Source: Stenopsyche tienmushanensis
Taxonomy: Eukaryota > Arthropoda > Insecta > Trichoptera > Stenopsychidae
Reading direction: 5' to 3'
Assembly (NCBI GenBank): GCA_008973525.1
Contig: WACJ01000079.1
Span: 1-64,000 of the forward strand
DNA length: 64,000 nt
Every line of letters starts with the position of its first letter. Positions within the stretch are counted from its first letter, which is position 1. Of the stretch, positions 11,558 through 23,500 are shown in pieces. The notes under the pieces were generated by a model. That model saw nothing but the letters and a program-made list of their open reading frames with translations, searched no databases and had not been told where the DNA came from. The translations under genes were made by a program, and so were the position numbers.

Positions 11558-14500
11558 TAATTAATGTAAAGCTGCACTGACAAGTGGATCAGACGATGTT
11601 TATCTTAATTGTAGAGGTGTTTTAAAATAATTATGAAACTTTAGGACGTGTTCGCAGCTTTTGAAAGCTCTCATCTGCTTGCGAGTATTTAAATAGTCTC
11701 ATTATGTTAAAAAATCATACACAATCGACTTAAATGTTGATCTGATATTTTTTCCCATTGAGTTTTATTATATTTATAAATGAGCCTTCATATATACGGA
11801 ATGAATCTATAATATTTCAACAAAAGAAAACAAGATGATTTCTTCTGCGTATTGGCAGTGCGTAATGAGATTTTGCGTATTCGTCTAATGCGATGTGATC
11901 AAATCTAATAACGTTGTTTATCATTATTTGCTTCGCAGAAGAATTATTTGTTTTCTTGCGTTGAACGTCGATCTGCTCAGCAAATATGTCTCCATATAAT
12001 ATTAGAAAATTAGGACGTAATTGGTGGAGGAAAAATAGCAAATCTTGTAAATAACAGTGAGCATATCCAGAGGAAACGGATTCAATATTCTAAGCTCATT
12101 ATGTTACCGTATAAATACACTAAGAGCTACATACGATATATCGCAAATATCTGCGGGCTACAATATTCGAAATTATCCATATCATTACACATATTGTGCT
12201 TGTTAGAGAGAGTTGGAGCACATAGAGCTGGTAGAATTTTGCGGAAGGCAGGTACCGGTTAAATTCGCATATTCCTCCCCAGCACACTCGACAGCTAGTA
12301 ATAGATAAATAGAACCTGTGGGTTAGAGCAACTACCTAACCCCAGTCATCTCCATTGTTTAGATTTCCATGTAATGTCATAATATAGTGGTGTCACATAC
12401 ACGCCCGAAGGGAATCACTAGCTGGAACATAATACTAATAAGATAAAAGTAGATCACAAAGTAAAGCGGAAAGCTAATGAAATACAATATTGCCCTTTGA
12501 TGTTGGCCTGGCTGAGGTATCGAAACGCTAAAATCCTCCAAAACATAAATTAATACGTCGGATTTTTTCATGGAAAGCGTGAGGGTTGTAATTAAATACC
12601 CTTGAGTGTTCACACGAGGTGCAAAATGAGCACATAATTCAACACACGAAAAATACCAGCATCAAATCCGCAATTTGAATATTTGACATCAAAGCGCAAA
12701 AAATCACAATGAAACTAAATCTTCGGAAAATATGATCTAACGACACATTCATAGCAATCATCTCGATTGAGCAATAAATGCTTCCTTCGTGCATTGAGCT
12801 GATCTCATGCATTGCATCATCGCTAAATTGCTTTGCTTTGATGTTGCAAAAAAATAATTCAAACGACAGCCCAATTTGTTTTGCGACATTTAATAGATTA
12901 TCGCGACATCTGAATTCCAGAAATTCCTCAATGTTTACGGACACCCCATATTTACCGAGGCGCATTAAACAGTCGAAAAGATTTTGACGAAACAATTTAC
13001 GTACCAATGAATTTAAACCTCTCAAAGGGGTCGACCTTTTATCTGCAGCACTTCAGAAAGCAATTATTTTCATGGTTTGGATTGCTCTTTATTATTGCAA
13101 ACATAATAAAAGTCGCGAGAAGAGGCCTCTGAAATATTCATCGTTGATAACAAACCTTATTGACTCATCAGCACATCTTTTAAAAATATAATTCAATCGG
13201 CAACTCGCTGTGTTTTTTCGTGGAAAAACAAATATTTTTAATTTGCATATTGATGAATCCCTTATAAAAATTAATGTGTTTCAATAAATCTGGATAAGAA
13301 ATGCTCAAATCCCGCAGGATAACATTTGGTAAACGTGCATAAATAAATAAATGCGCTATGTTATATCATCGAATGATCAATTTTTTAAATTTGTCACAGC
13401 AAGCATTAAGATTTTGTATCAAATTTAATCACCAATCATATTAATAATACGATCAAACTAAATCACTGAACTATTAATTATACACACAAATAACAGCTGC
13501 TTAATATTATTTGGAACTTGTTAATTATAATTGCGTTAATATATGCTGCTTGACGAGAGATTTGTACGATACAATCAAAGCCATTATTTCGTTTATTTCC
13601 ATCATGACAAAATTAAATTAAACATTGATCGATCCCAGTAATAAAAGAGGACGCTTAATTAATACCATATGAAGGAGCAAGTATTTCATTCAGGAGAGCC
13701 GAAATTTTACGATCAAATTTAGTTTATGTCTTTTAGATGAGTCAATTGACGCTTTGACAGGTCGTCAGTGGCTTTCAAAGGATATTGAATATTATAATGT
13801 CTTAATTATAAACATCGAAGCAAAAAATATCAAGAACTGGTTAAACATTTTCGGCGGTGTAAATATAATATTGCGTCGTCTGGGGATTAATTATAAATTT
13901 GAAATTTCGCATGGATTAATTAATATTTTAATTCGCATTGTTGTCCAATGCGGATTATGGGATTTGTTTGTGTGTTCAATTTAATTTAATTTGATGCCGA
14001 ATTCCGCCTGAATAAATTTTTATCCAATCGATGTCATTCGTTCCCTGTTTTCGATCGAGCGAACGATCGTTGAACGCCTGGACTAAAATAAATGCTGACG
14101 TCTCCCGGAATGCATAGAATGGGTCCATCGAAGCTATCAAATGCATCACAGTGTCAATTTTACCACTTGTATCAAATTTATATCATGGGATAGTTTTTAT
14201 TAACACGATGCATCCAGGCATCCATGCACGTCCATCATAATCGTTAATCAGTAAGCCATCCCGGCCATCCGTGATCGGTGGTCATAGCATACGGGTTCAT
14301 TGCGCCAATAATGGATTGATGCATTAAAAAATGTCTCAGTGTCCAATTCCAAATACAAATTGTTCGTGGAAGTGTGCTGATTTTAGTATCTTAATGATAT
14401 AAGCTTAATGCAGCTTAAAAGCTCGAGCTTTGATATCGTCGAATGCGTTTTACGCTGCGCTGTAAAAATTAAATGCGAAAGTTTTTGAATTTAATGTAAT

Positions 14501-16364
14501 GATGGACGATAATCCTAATGATGGAAGAAGAGCTTTCAATTATTTCGCAGGTCTTCATTTTTCGCGCACAAAAGCTCGAGATAATTTTCCGGTCCACCGG
14601 CATTGTATACAAAATAAGATCTCAAAGAGGACGAAAAAAATGCTTCGGAAGAGTCCTTCGCTTATATTTTAAAACTCGCCATTCGTTTGCGTTACGTAAA
14701 TCGACACAAAATAAGGCCTATTCCTCGTCACCTCCTCCGTATAATAACATTGTGATTTGAATATGTTGAATTCTTTTCCGTGCAAACCTTCCGCGGGAGT
14801 TTTTCGCATTATTTTATATTCGGTGTACATTGAGCAGGGTCGATATTCTCTTCACGTAGTAAATAAGACTTAAAAAGACCGATAAGGGTTGACATCTTCC
14901 GCCTAATTCCAATATTCACGGGCCAGTTATACCGGGCGTTCCATTTTTTTGCGCTTTATTTCGACATTATCGAAATTGCGCGGAAGCAATTTTCGGGCAT
15001 CTATAACTAGTCGTCTGGATCGATCTTGCGGTCGATGTAAAAATAATAGGACGCTCTTGTTTATCTGTCGCTTATTTTTATTGTGCTCACAATTTTCCCG
15101 TGGCCTGATTTTCCGCACAGCTTCCATGCAGCCAAACGACTCGCTTAATTTAATGAAAATTTCATTTTGTAAGCCAGAATAAGGCCTTCCCGATGGTCTT
15201 TATGATGTACAAATTTATTTCCATATTTGGCTTAATTTATATGAATGAAAAAAAAACATGATTTTGACTTACGTTTAAAGAACTGTCTCAATCCTCTTCT
15301 ATTGATGTGGAATATCTTTTTTCCTTCATTTTAAATCAACAATGCATTTTAACATATCTGTATTTTTGTACCAATATTCACAACGATTTTTTAAAAATTT
15401 ATTTAAAATATATTCAAAGTCGTAAATCCAGAGTATAACAACAATTTATCAAATGATCACCTATTAAACTCACAAACTAATTTGAATCCAATGCTCTTAT
15501 TATCATATTTATCATGGAATCCAATTTAATTTTTCACTTAAATTTAAGCGTTTCGCCTGGTATTCTTATCCCTTTATCCGAACTTATTTGAACTAAGTTT
15601 TCGCTTATTTCGTAAGCTCAAATTTGCGCAGATTCACGAGCCGTCCGCCTGGCGAAAGGAAGTCGCAACAACTGAATGAAGACCGGAACGACCACTAACT
15701 CCACCTAGCGGCGAACGAATGAACAACTAGTTCCATAGTGGAGGCGCCACCATCGCTTAATAATAATTGAGTTTCAGAACTGCGAAGAGAAAACTTTCTC
15801 TTTTTCCAATATATCTAGTTATCTAATAAGAAAAGGCGCTTACTGTGACATGTATTACAGAAATGCCACATTAGCAAGAATACATGAATATATAGCAATT
15901 CCACCCCTATTTCTTACCGCAAACAAACATCGAAAAATAAAATTAACACTATGTATTGATTGTATACACTCAACGTTGAAACCATCCAAGCCATCATCAA
16001 CATCATAACCGGACAAAGAAAATATGACCAAATTTACAAACAAATTAATTTATAATGCAATTCCATTCACAACGCCAAAGTACATATTACCTCCATTAAA
16101 TATTGTTATAAGCGTAACTAAACAACCCTATAGTTAGACCTCCATACCTCTCAGAAACCTATTATTGCTAAACAAACATACCCATTGAATGTACCACAGT
16201 CCAAAATTATGCTATTTAATTTTGCGGATTTTACACCGTAATTGGCCCAAAATAAACGGAATATATCAACGACATTAGTGCCAAATATTGCACCTGGATG
16301 CAACCATGTAGAAATTATGCATAAGGAAGGCATATTCTTATTCTTAATAGAAAATTTACAGAAC
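11558..16364. other. Intergenic DNA, no gene or element recognised
   Basis: Longest frame is 12,639-13,025 (-), 128 codons, with no recognisable domain; a second frame lies antisense to it. From about 13,990 to 15,200 the sequence is less AT-rich and has several short frames on both strands, none identifiable. The spot at 15,640-15,760 is also GC-richer. These could be regulatory DNA. No RNA gene was found. Confidence 0.35.
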
Positions 16365-16870
16365 GTGCCGCTCAAAACTGTTCAAATGTTTTCCAAGCGT
16401 TTCTTTTCGCTTCGTTTTTTGTCGAATCACACCCATTCAGACTTCTTAAAGCTTCTGTATCCTTGGTCCAACACCGTTTACGTTGAATATTCTCATAGAG
16501 TATCCAACTTTCATCTCCAGTAAAAAGTCTCTGCAAAAAATGTTGGCTATTATGAAAATACGCTGAAATTTATTTGAGTCAGTCAGTTCATGGGGAAGTC
16601 ACATATCTGAACGATTGATGTAGCCCAATTTTGTCAGATGGTTATGGACGGATGTTCGTGGAATTTCTAACTTGTTAAGTATTTCGCGATTAGATCTGTG
16701 TTCATTTGCGAAAAAAAACTTATTGGACAACCATTATTACAACTTTACTATAACTTGAATCAGTGTAGTAAATACACCATAGTAGAAGTAAAAGGTTAAA
16801 GTCTGAATGATTATGAGTCGATAAAAAATGAAACGTTTGGAAAACATTTGAACAGTTTTGAGCGGCACCG
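16365..16870 (-). mobile_element. Deleted mariner-type element with ~83-bp inverted ends
   Basis: The ends are inverted repeats: GTGCCGCTCAAAACTGTTCA at 16,365 reappears reverse-complemented at 16,851-16,870, and similarity continues inward about 83 bp on each side. Between them the minus strand encodes pieces of a mariner-family transposase in order: a second helix-turn-helix (NREILNKLEIPRTSVHNHL, then LGYINRSD), a stop where a W is expected, the linker LPHELTD, then in another frame FTGDESWILYENIQRKRCW, which carries the first catalytic aspartate (GDE). The remaining catalytic aspartates are absent because the frame runs straight into the left inverted repeat. It is an internally deleted, non-autonomous element. 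A lone related end lies at 43,013. Confidence 0.75.
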
Positions 16871-16890
16871 TATATAAGAAACGTATATAT

Positions 16891-17130
16891 TAATATATAA
16901 AAATTAATATCTCTTTGTATGTTATGAGCTGTCATGCCGTTCATCAGATTGCGATAAAACTTCGTGCACTTATTGCTAAGGATTGCGCAAATAACATAGA
17001 TCTAGTTTTTTTAATATATAAAAATCAATGTTTGTTTGTCCGTATTTAATGCGATTCCATACCGCTCATCCGATTGCGATAAAACTTTGCCAACTTATTG
17101 TTTACACTTGCGAAAATAACATAGGCATAA
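16891..17130 (+). repeat. Repeat A, head-to-tail dimer, locus 1
   Basis: Two related units in the same orientation. Unit 1 (16,891-17,000) and unit 2 (17,011-17,130) share TATATAAAAATYAAT, a TGTTTGT-like block, a CCGTTCATCMGATTGCGATA core, AAAACTT..C..CTTATTG and an end AATAACATAGGCATA. The same two-unit array, with each position keeping its own variants, occurs at 50,038-50,280 and 54,181-54,424. It does not code. The ATATAAAAA start followed by TTTGTTTGT is reminiscent of insect Helitron 5' regions, but I see no CTRR 3' end or hairpin, so the class stays open. Confidence 0.75.
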
Positions 17131-17727
17131 TAATATAAGCTTTATTGAAAGAAAAAAATAATTACAACAAATTTATCTTTTACATTCTAAAATTAAAAAG
17201 ATATTTTATTACAACGTTACTATATTACGTTACAAAAGTATTTTGTACATTTTTTCTTTCTTTTTTTCCCTTTGAAGCGTGCATGTACCCAAGTAGAGAT
17301 TTGACCTATACCACCACACGCTAACATCACCAAGCTCAACATAGGAAAGCAAGCCAATAAGAAAAATAATAGAAAATAATAAAGATAGAGGAAAAAAATA
17401 AAATTAAAATCAATATATAAATAAATAGACTAATTAATTAAATACATAAACGGCGAACAAACAAATAAGTAAATAAATAAAATAAATTAATAAAATAATT
17501 AAAAATTAATTAATTGATTAAAAGAGGTAATGGAGGCAATCACACGGTCACTGTGTGGATTACAAGAGAGTGAAGGAACATGAAAGTTGAAGAGAGAAGA
17601 CTAGTGCGTTAATTTACGTGTCAACCACAAGGGTTCTTGGATCGGTCCAATGCACCTCGTAGTATTCGCCTATAGCGCCTTTAGCGCCGAAACTTGTAAA
17701 GCATAGGCATAGTAAAAGTATTGTATT
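17131..17727. other. A/T low-complexity DNA between repeat copies
   Basis: Positions about 17,390-17,520 are dominated by TAAATA/TTAATTAA-type low complexity. At 17,700-17,715 the sequence GCATAGGCATAGTA repeats the end of repeat A, directly ahead of repeat B. No gene seen. Confidence 0.5.
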
Positions 17728-17841
17728 GATGCACCATGTTGGCGCATATTGGTCTGATGAAATGAAGTTTGGGCTGCGGGGACGGGGAGAGAAAGGATGC
17801 GCGCGCAATACGGTGGTCAAGTCGGTCTTCGAGGCGAGATC
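17728..17841 (+). repeat. Repeat B, short form
   Basis: GC-rich unit starting GATGCACCATGTTGGCGCAT, with a purine-rich middle (GGGGACGGGGAGAGAAAGG), then ATGCGCGCGCAATACGG and AAGTCGGTCTTCGAGGCGAG. It matches the inverted copy at 45,390-45,548. It lacks the ~35-bp segment with GAGCTCCGCTCACGGGAGAG found in the long form. Frames across it on either strand are products of its composition, not genes. Confidence 0.75.
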
Positions 17842-17879
17842 GAATAATAATAATATGTAAATGTTTTTTTTTCGAGGAC

Positions 17880-17935
17880 TATACATTCCTATACCATTCG
17901 ACCAATTGCGATGAAACTTTGATGAGTTATTGGAT
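17880..17935 (+). repeat. Repeat A, partial copy between two B units
   Basis: Contains the core CCTATACCATTCGACCAATTG and GATGAAACTTTG of repeat A. It lies between the short and long B units, the same position as the partial A copy at 45,696-45,805. Confidence 0.6.
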
Positions 17936-18011
17936 GTGTGACCAAGAAGGTTTTTAAATTAGTTCAAAAATATAAAAAATACAATCTGTATACAATCTTA
18001 TGCCATTATTC

Positions 18012-18150
18012 CGTTTGCCGAATGCACCATGTTAGCGCATATTGGTTTGGTGAAGTGAAGCGGAACTGCGGGGTTGGGGAGAGGGAGGATACGCGCGGGA
18101 TACGGCAGTTGAGCTCCGCCCACGGGAGAGAGGGTCTCACGGGGTGAGCG
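18012..18150 (+). repeat. Repeat B, long form
   Basis: Starts GAATGCACCATGTTAGCGCA and carries the extra block TTGAGCTCCGCCCACGGGAG shared with the unit at 45,833-46,016. It has the same orientation as the short B unit at 17,728. It is followed by unrelated unique sequence with a short GATGAT run at about 18,302-18,321. Confidence 0.75.
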
Positions 18151-20159
18151 TTCGAAATAAAACTCGGTGGTAATGCTACCTTCAATATCGAGCGAATGAG
18201 GAGGTGAATGTATGATACAGACGAGATGGATGTAACCCCTTCCTGTGAATGGATATTGAAGAGGCCCATAGTTCTGTAGTGGACTCTTAGTGGCTGCACT
18301 ATGATGATGACGATGATGATTGTAAACGCACACCAAGTGCGTCAATGTGTTAACAGAATAATTGCTCGATGGCAATTTGCGTCTTACATAAATTCTTGAA
18401 AAATGTTCACGGGCTAATTTTCAAAGTAAAATATAATCTAATATTAATATATGTAAAAAAAAATGCCAGACCTTGGGCGTTCTTTAAAAAAGAGAGTGGT
18501 CTTGAAATCTCAGCCCACACAACTAGACCTAATTTTATACACTTTTGAATTGCTGTGAACATAAATTCGGTCTTAATATTTTAAAATATAAAAATGTGAA
18601 TCTTTAAATACGACCGAATTGCATTCCGATGCAGTTTGCCCCGTGGAATAGGCGGAGATGGCTTTGAAGTTGTATTGATTGAAGATATTGCCGAATTAAC
18701 ATCTTGCAAAGTTCTTAATGAACTACAAATACTGGAAGTTGTTTCAAAGCACGTTAATTTCACACTAGTTCAAAATGGTGATGATTAAGGAGTTCCAGTG
18801 GCTGCAAATCCAATTTCGTAAGTCCTTCAACTAACCAATACCGTGAAAATCATTTTCACATAAATTACCTTTCAGTAAACCGAGCAAAATAATCGCATTG
18901 CAATAAAATTTTATTGCACTGAGAGATTACATTTTATATAGAAAAAAATGCTATAATAAGGTACAATATGGTATGAATGCTTTTATTCTTGAAAAAAAAA
19001 TTATATTTTAAAATTATTTTTATTCGAGCGTTCCCACGGAAACCCAAGCGATAAAATATCGATCTAAATTTTTAATACATTTATGATAGGTTTCTTCAAT
19101 GAAATTAATATCATTATTACAATTGTATGTATTTATGATTGAGTTTCTATCGATCTTTATGCCTGAATAACTGAAATTGTGTATCTTGACTGCAATAAAT
19201 AAATCCTTAAGGGTTTGTGTAATATAATATTCAAGATAAAAATATTTTTATTGAAATATATAAATAACTACCAGCTTCGGATAGTTTCATGGATTAAACA
19301 TTTATATTCTGAGATCTTCCACACCATATTTTATAGACAGAAGACACTCTCCAGACTAATAATAACATTTTGGGCTCTTTCATATATAATAATAACTTAC
19401 AAAGCTAAAATATTAATTTTAGTCGATGCTATAAGATTTTTTGATATTAATAACGTCAATCTCATCAAATATTCAATCAATGTCAATTTGGGTTTCATAG
19501 ACTTTAAATTTACCATATTAATTGGCGTTAACACATAATGGAACATTCAATCTCTAAAAATGCGGATTTTTCAATAAAAACTGCTGAAGGATTAAAATGG
19601 CCATTAATCAAAAGCATAATGAGATTTTTTAATAACCTTTATATTTCAGATCGTTGAAATGATACATTCATAATGAAACTTTGGAGGTTGCATGCATTAA
19701 ATCAGTGTTAACAAAATAAATTTTCATAAATCCAATTATCTCATTCGCAAATTTATTATGTCAATAAATAAATAACGAATGAGAGCTCCAACTAGTCATA
19801 TTATGAGCATTCAATTTGAATGCGGATTTATATTTTGATATATCATACAATTAGCGCATTCATTAATTAAATGCCATATATTGTGAATGGAAGTTTTGAT
19901 TTTCTCATAGCATTGTTATTTTTACGTAATTTTATTACACGTCTGGAATTACTGGAAACATCTGGAAAGAGTGTCTTGAAAGGATCAACGCCGATATAAA
20001 TTCAAAAACTCACAAGCAATCTGGTGTCATTTTTTTCCTCCAGTTTCCTTGAGGTGGTCACTGCTAAACTTAAGAAATGAAAGAAGGTCCGTCACTGAAG
20101 TCTCGCAGTTGGGTCAACTCATTCTTGATTTCTGTATTATTTTCTGCGGTTGTGTCTTA
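18151..20159. other. AT-rich intergenic DNA
   Basis: No gene recognised. The frame at 19,215-19,538 (107 codons) is Ile/Lys/Phe-rich chance-like sequence. At 18,499-18,517 there is a 19-bp string shared exactly with 50,727-50,745 (CTTGAAATCTCAGCCCAC), perhaps a SINE head. At 19,023-19,052 lies one copy of a recurring GAGCGTTCCCACGGAAAC motif. Confidence 0.45.
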
Positions 20160-20545
20160 AGGTTTCACTTTGACGGCCCAAAAAATAAGCAATTTTTAAC
20201 ATTTTTTTTTACAATAAATACACCGTATAATAAAATTAATATTTTTGAGATATACTATAGCACTCTTATATAATACTTAAATAATAAATTCATAATTAAA
20301 ATGTATATATATATTATATCGTTTCTAAAACATCAAAATGACATGTCAAAAAAGATGCAAGTCCGTAGTGTGGAAGAACTTTTTCATTCAGGCTTACCTT
20401 AAAAAAAAGTCAAAAAGATTTTTAATTTGTAAGCATATCGCAGTATTGTTAGTTAATACTTTTTATTTAAAAGAAACAAAATGGCGCTGGTTTGAAAAAA
20501 AGTTTGGAAAAAAACACTTTTTTTGGGAGTATTTTTTAATATAAA
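20160..20545 (+). repeat. Two-copy dispersed repeat, copy 1
   Basis: Its two ends match 47,953-48,085: TTGACGGCCCAAAAA, then GCAATTTTTAACA near the start, and CTGGTTTGAA, AAAACAC, TTTTGGGAGT near the end. The middle (about 20,215-20,480) has no counterpart there, so one copy has gained or lost about 250 bp. Family unknown, no coding sense seen. Confidence 0.5.
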
Positions 20546-23500
20546 ACGCAAGATAAAATAAACATTTTGACCTGGTTTTACGAACTGCCATAGCCATATA
20601 TATTTAAAATAAGTTCGTAAAATTTCAGTTTAAAAGGCAAACTATTCTGTACGTTTCTAAGAAGAAAAAAAATTAGGAGCCCATCTAATCTTAAGCTTTT
20701 ATATTTTGGTCCATTTTAGTCCTCTGATATAAGGGGTGCATTATTGTTTTTTAACTGTCGTTATAAGTATCTTAAATGTATAATCATTCATATAAATTAT
20801 ACTCAATATCTGGAAATGTAATTGAATCCGTTTAATGTGGTGGAATATTAGTGGAAAATCAGGTCATCAACACAAACAGTCGTTGTGTGGAATTGCGTTA
20901 AATTTAGAATGAATGATGTCCAATTTCGAATTTATTCAAGCATCAATCCATCGTCAGTTTCAATTATGCATTAATGAAAATGAATACAAACAGGAAGACT
21001 TGTATCATAATGAAGTTCGTTAATATGTTTACGAAAGATAAAACAAAATATGTGTCAGATTTAATAAATAAATGATTTTGAAATCCAGCATTGGAAGGAA
21101 AGTTCAAAGAACGAAATTTAATGGGAGCGTTTATATGAATTTTTGACTTGGATGACAATCAAATATGTTATAATGGTCTATCTGCAAGTAAATTTTGGCT
21201 TAAAATTATGTAATTTAAAATCTATTTTGTATTTGAAATCAGATCATATTCTTATTAAAAAAATTAAGACAAAAGATACCCCTAACATTCCATTATATGC
21301 TTTAATCATTGTGCCAGAATTTTAAAGACTCCACCCTCAAATGTGTTCGAATATAATTCATTTTTCCCATTAAATTCACAAAAAATATCATCCAGATGCA
21401 TTCGCATTAAATAATCCCTAGTTACCCCCAAGCTTTGAGAAATTGAAAAAAATTTAATACGATTTAATGTGCCTGGAATAAATCCCATCAATGTAAAACA
21501 ACTTCTGAGTCTCCACTAATATTAATTAAGCCTCTTCTTCCCCTCTCGGAAATTCTTTTTGAAATCTCCTTACGACAAATGCATAGTTGTTATGAAAAGT
21601 AATTGCATTAAGCCCATGACCCTCTTACATGAATTGAGTTTTGTACAAATTTTACAGGGGTAAAAAAATCATTTAATTTTCGATTAAAACTATTTATATC
21701 AGAAATATAACCACATATTGCCTCTGATTTTTTTTTAAATGCCACATCATTTACATACAATATCATATTTTTATCTAAATATCTCAAAATATGTCCCAAA
21801 ACAAATTTGACTAATGCTATATTTGGCATATTGCTGTTTATTTGCAACTTTGTCTTTGAGAACGATCCAAAGGTTCACCATGTCAAATCAAAATTCCCCA
21901 GGCTAATCAAAGACATAATAGCATATAATTTTGTATGCAATATATACGATCTCATGCATTAAATCTTATTTAGTCTTGCATTTAATTGATAATTTTGTAA
22001 CTTGCTAATAGATCTGATACAATAAACAAATTATTATGATAACTAACATACGACTAAATGATAATGATAAAACTCCAATCTTATAAAATTTGATAGTGAT
22101 TGCTACACGAAGATGATCATTATTGGACTACTAGAACTTTTATTAAACTTTTATTCGATTTAAATAATAACGGATATGTTCTTCGTCTATTGTAAAACTT
22201 GAGTGTTTTCTATTTGGCTTTTAATATCGCTTGTATCATATCGAATTGAACTTAAGCTGCTTCAAAATCTATCCGCTTTAGCGTGAGGCTTATGTGGGAC
22301 ATAGAAGTGAAAACCACTTGTCTAAAGCCATCATGTCACCAGGACTTGATGGCATTCGACCCTTCGAAAGACATCGTCTTCACAAGGGAAACAATGTGGT
22401 GACTGGCTTGTCCACCTGGGTTTGAAAGGGTGCTAATTTAATACGAAACCACAAGCATACTCCGGGACCAATCCCATATCAAATTTGGGTCCAGGATCCC
22501 TGAAATTATTAATATTTTTAAACCACATTCTGATTCATTTCAACACATTGCGAGCCACTATGCTTCACGTAAAGAATCGCTTGAGTTTCGAAGAATTTAC
22601 AAACTAGCTAATATATTGAAATTTTCTAAGTGCTTTTACAAGAAATTAAGGCAAATATAATGTTGATACTTTTGTGAGTTATATACATGATGCAAATAAT
22701 GCATACATGTCAAGATCATTGAACAATATAGTGAATTTTACTTTATTAATATCAATAATCCAGCAAAATTTAGAATATGTATAAAACCATTTTCCGACAG
22801 TTAGAAAAAAATATAGCGTTTAATCATATTTATCATACGTCGAGCTTCAAAACACGCGTTTTTCCGTATTTTGCATACGAAAACGCCGAGCGAAACACGC
22901 GTTTTTAAGCGAGCGGACTAGAATGAGTTAATGACTTATCTTAAGTAAACGACCCATCTTATAGGCAGAGTATATCTAGTGGATTTAAGCCAAACTTTAA
23001 AAACAATGCCCTCCGTGTACTATTACAATTTATATGAGGGGGATGAATTAAGTGCTCGTTTTTCTTTTCTTGGGGCTAAAGTACATTTTCATGTTGCTTC
23101 CCCAACAAGTGCATATCAACTATAAGACAAAGACAATGTCTCAAGTTAACTGCATCCTGCCATCTTCTCCGCCCGACATTGCTTCACTTTAAATATATTT
23201 CTTCCCGGAAAGAGGCCTACGCCATGGCAAAATGGTGTTTTAAAATTCACCTATGATATTTATGGTGTCTTCTTCAATAATACAGAAACGAGCGTCACTC
23301 TCTCAAACATCATATTTCATACATAATGTTTGCGATTAAAATAAGCTTACGACACATTACCGCAGATTAAGCTCATTACTATTTAACACATCCGAAGTAT
23401 GCTTAATGAATATATAACAATCCTGTAGCAAGATGCTTAAGACATTACAACCGATGAAGATTTATACTCTACAAGACGATCCATGAAAGTTAGATTTCAA

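Noticed and set aside
12639..13025. 128-codon minus-strand frame
   Set aside because: No similarity to any family I know and another frame runs antisense; nothing supports expression.
17614..18375. Several frames of 60-125 codons on both strands
   Set aside because: They arise from the GC-rich repeat B units and the adjoining sequence and do not correspond between B copies as proteins.
22318..22435. Frame with SPGLDGIRPF, recalling the PG.DG motif of non-LTR reverse transcriptases
   Set aside because: Only one short motif, no further RT blocks in any frame around it, and the frame ends soon after.
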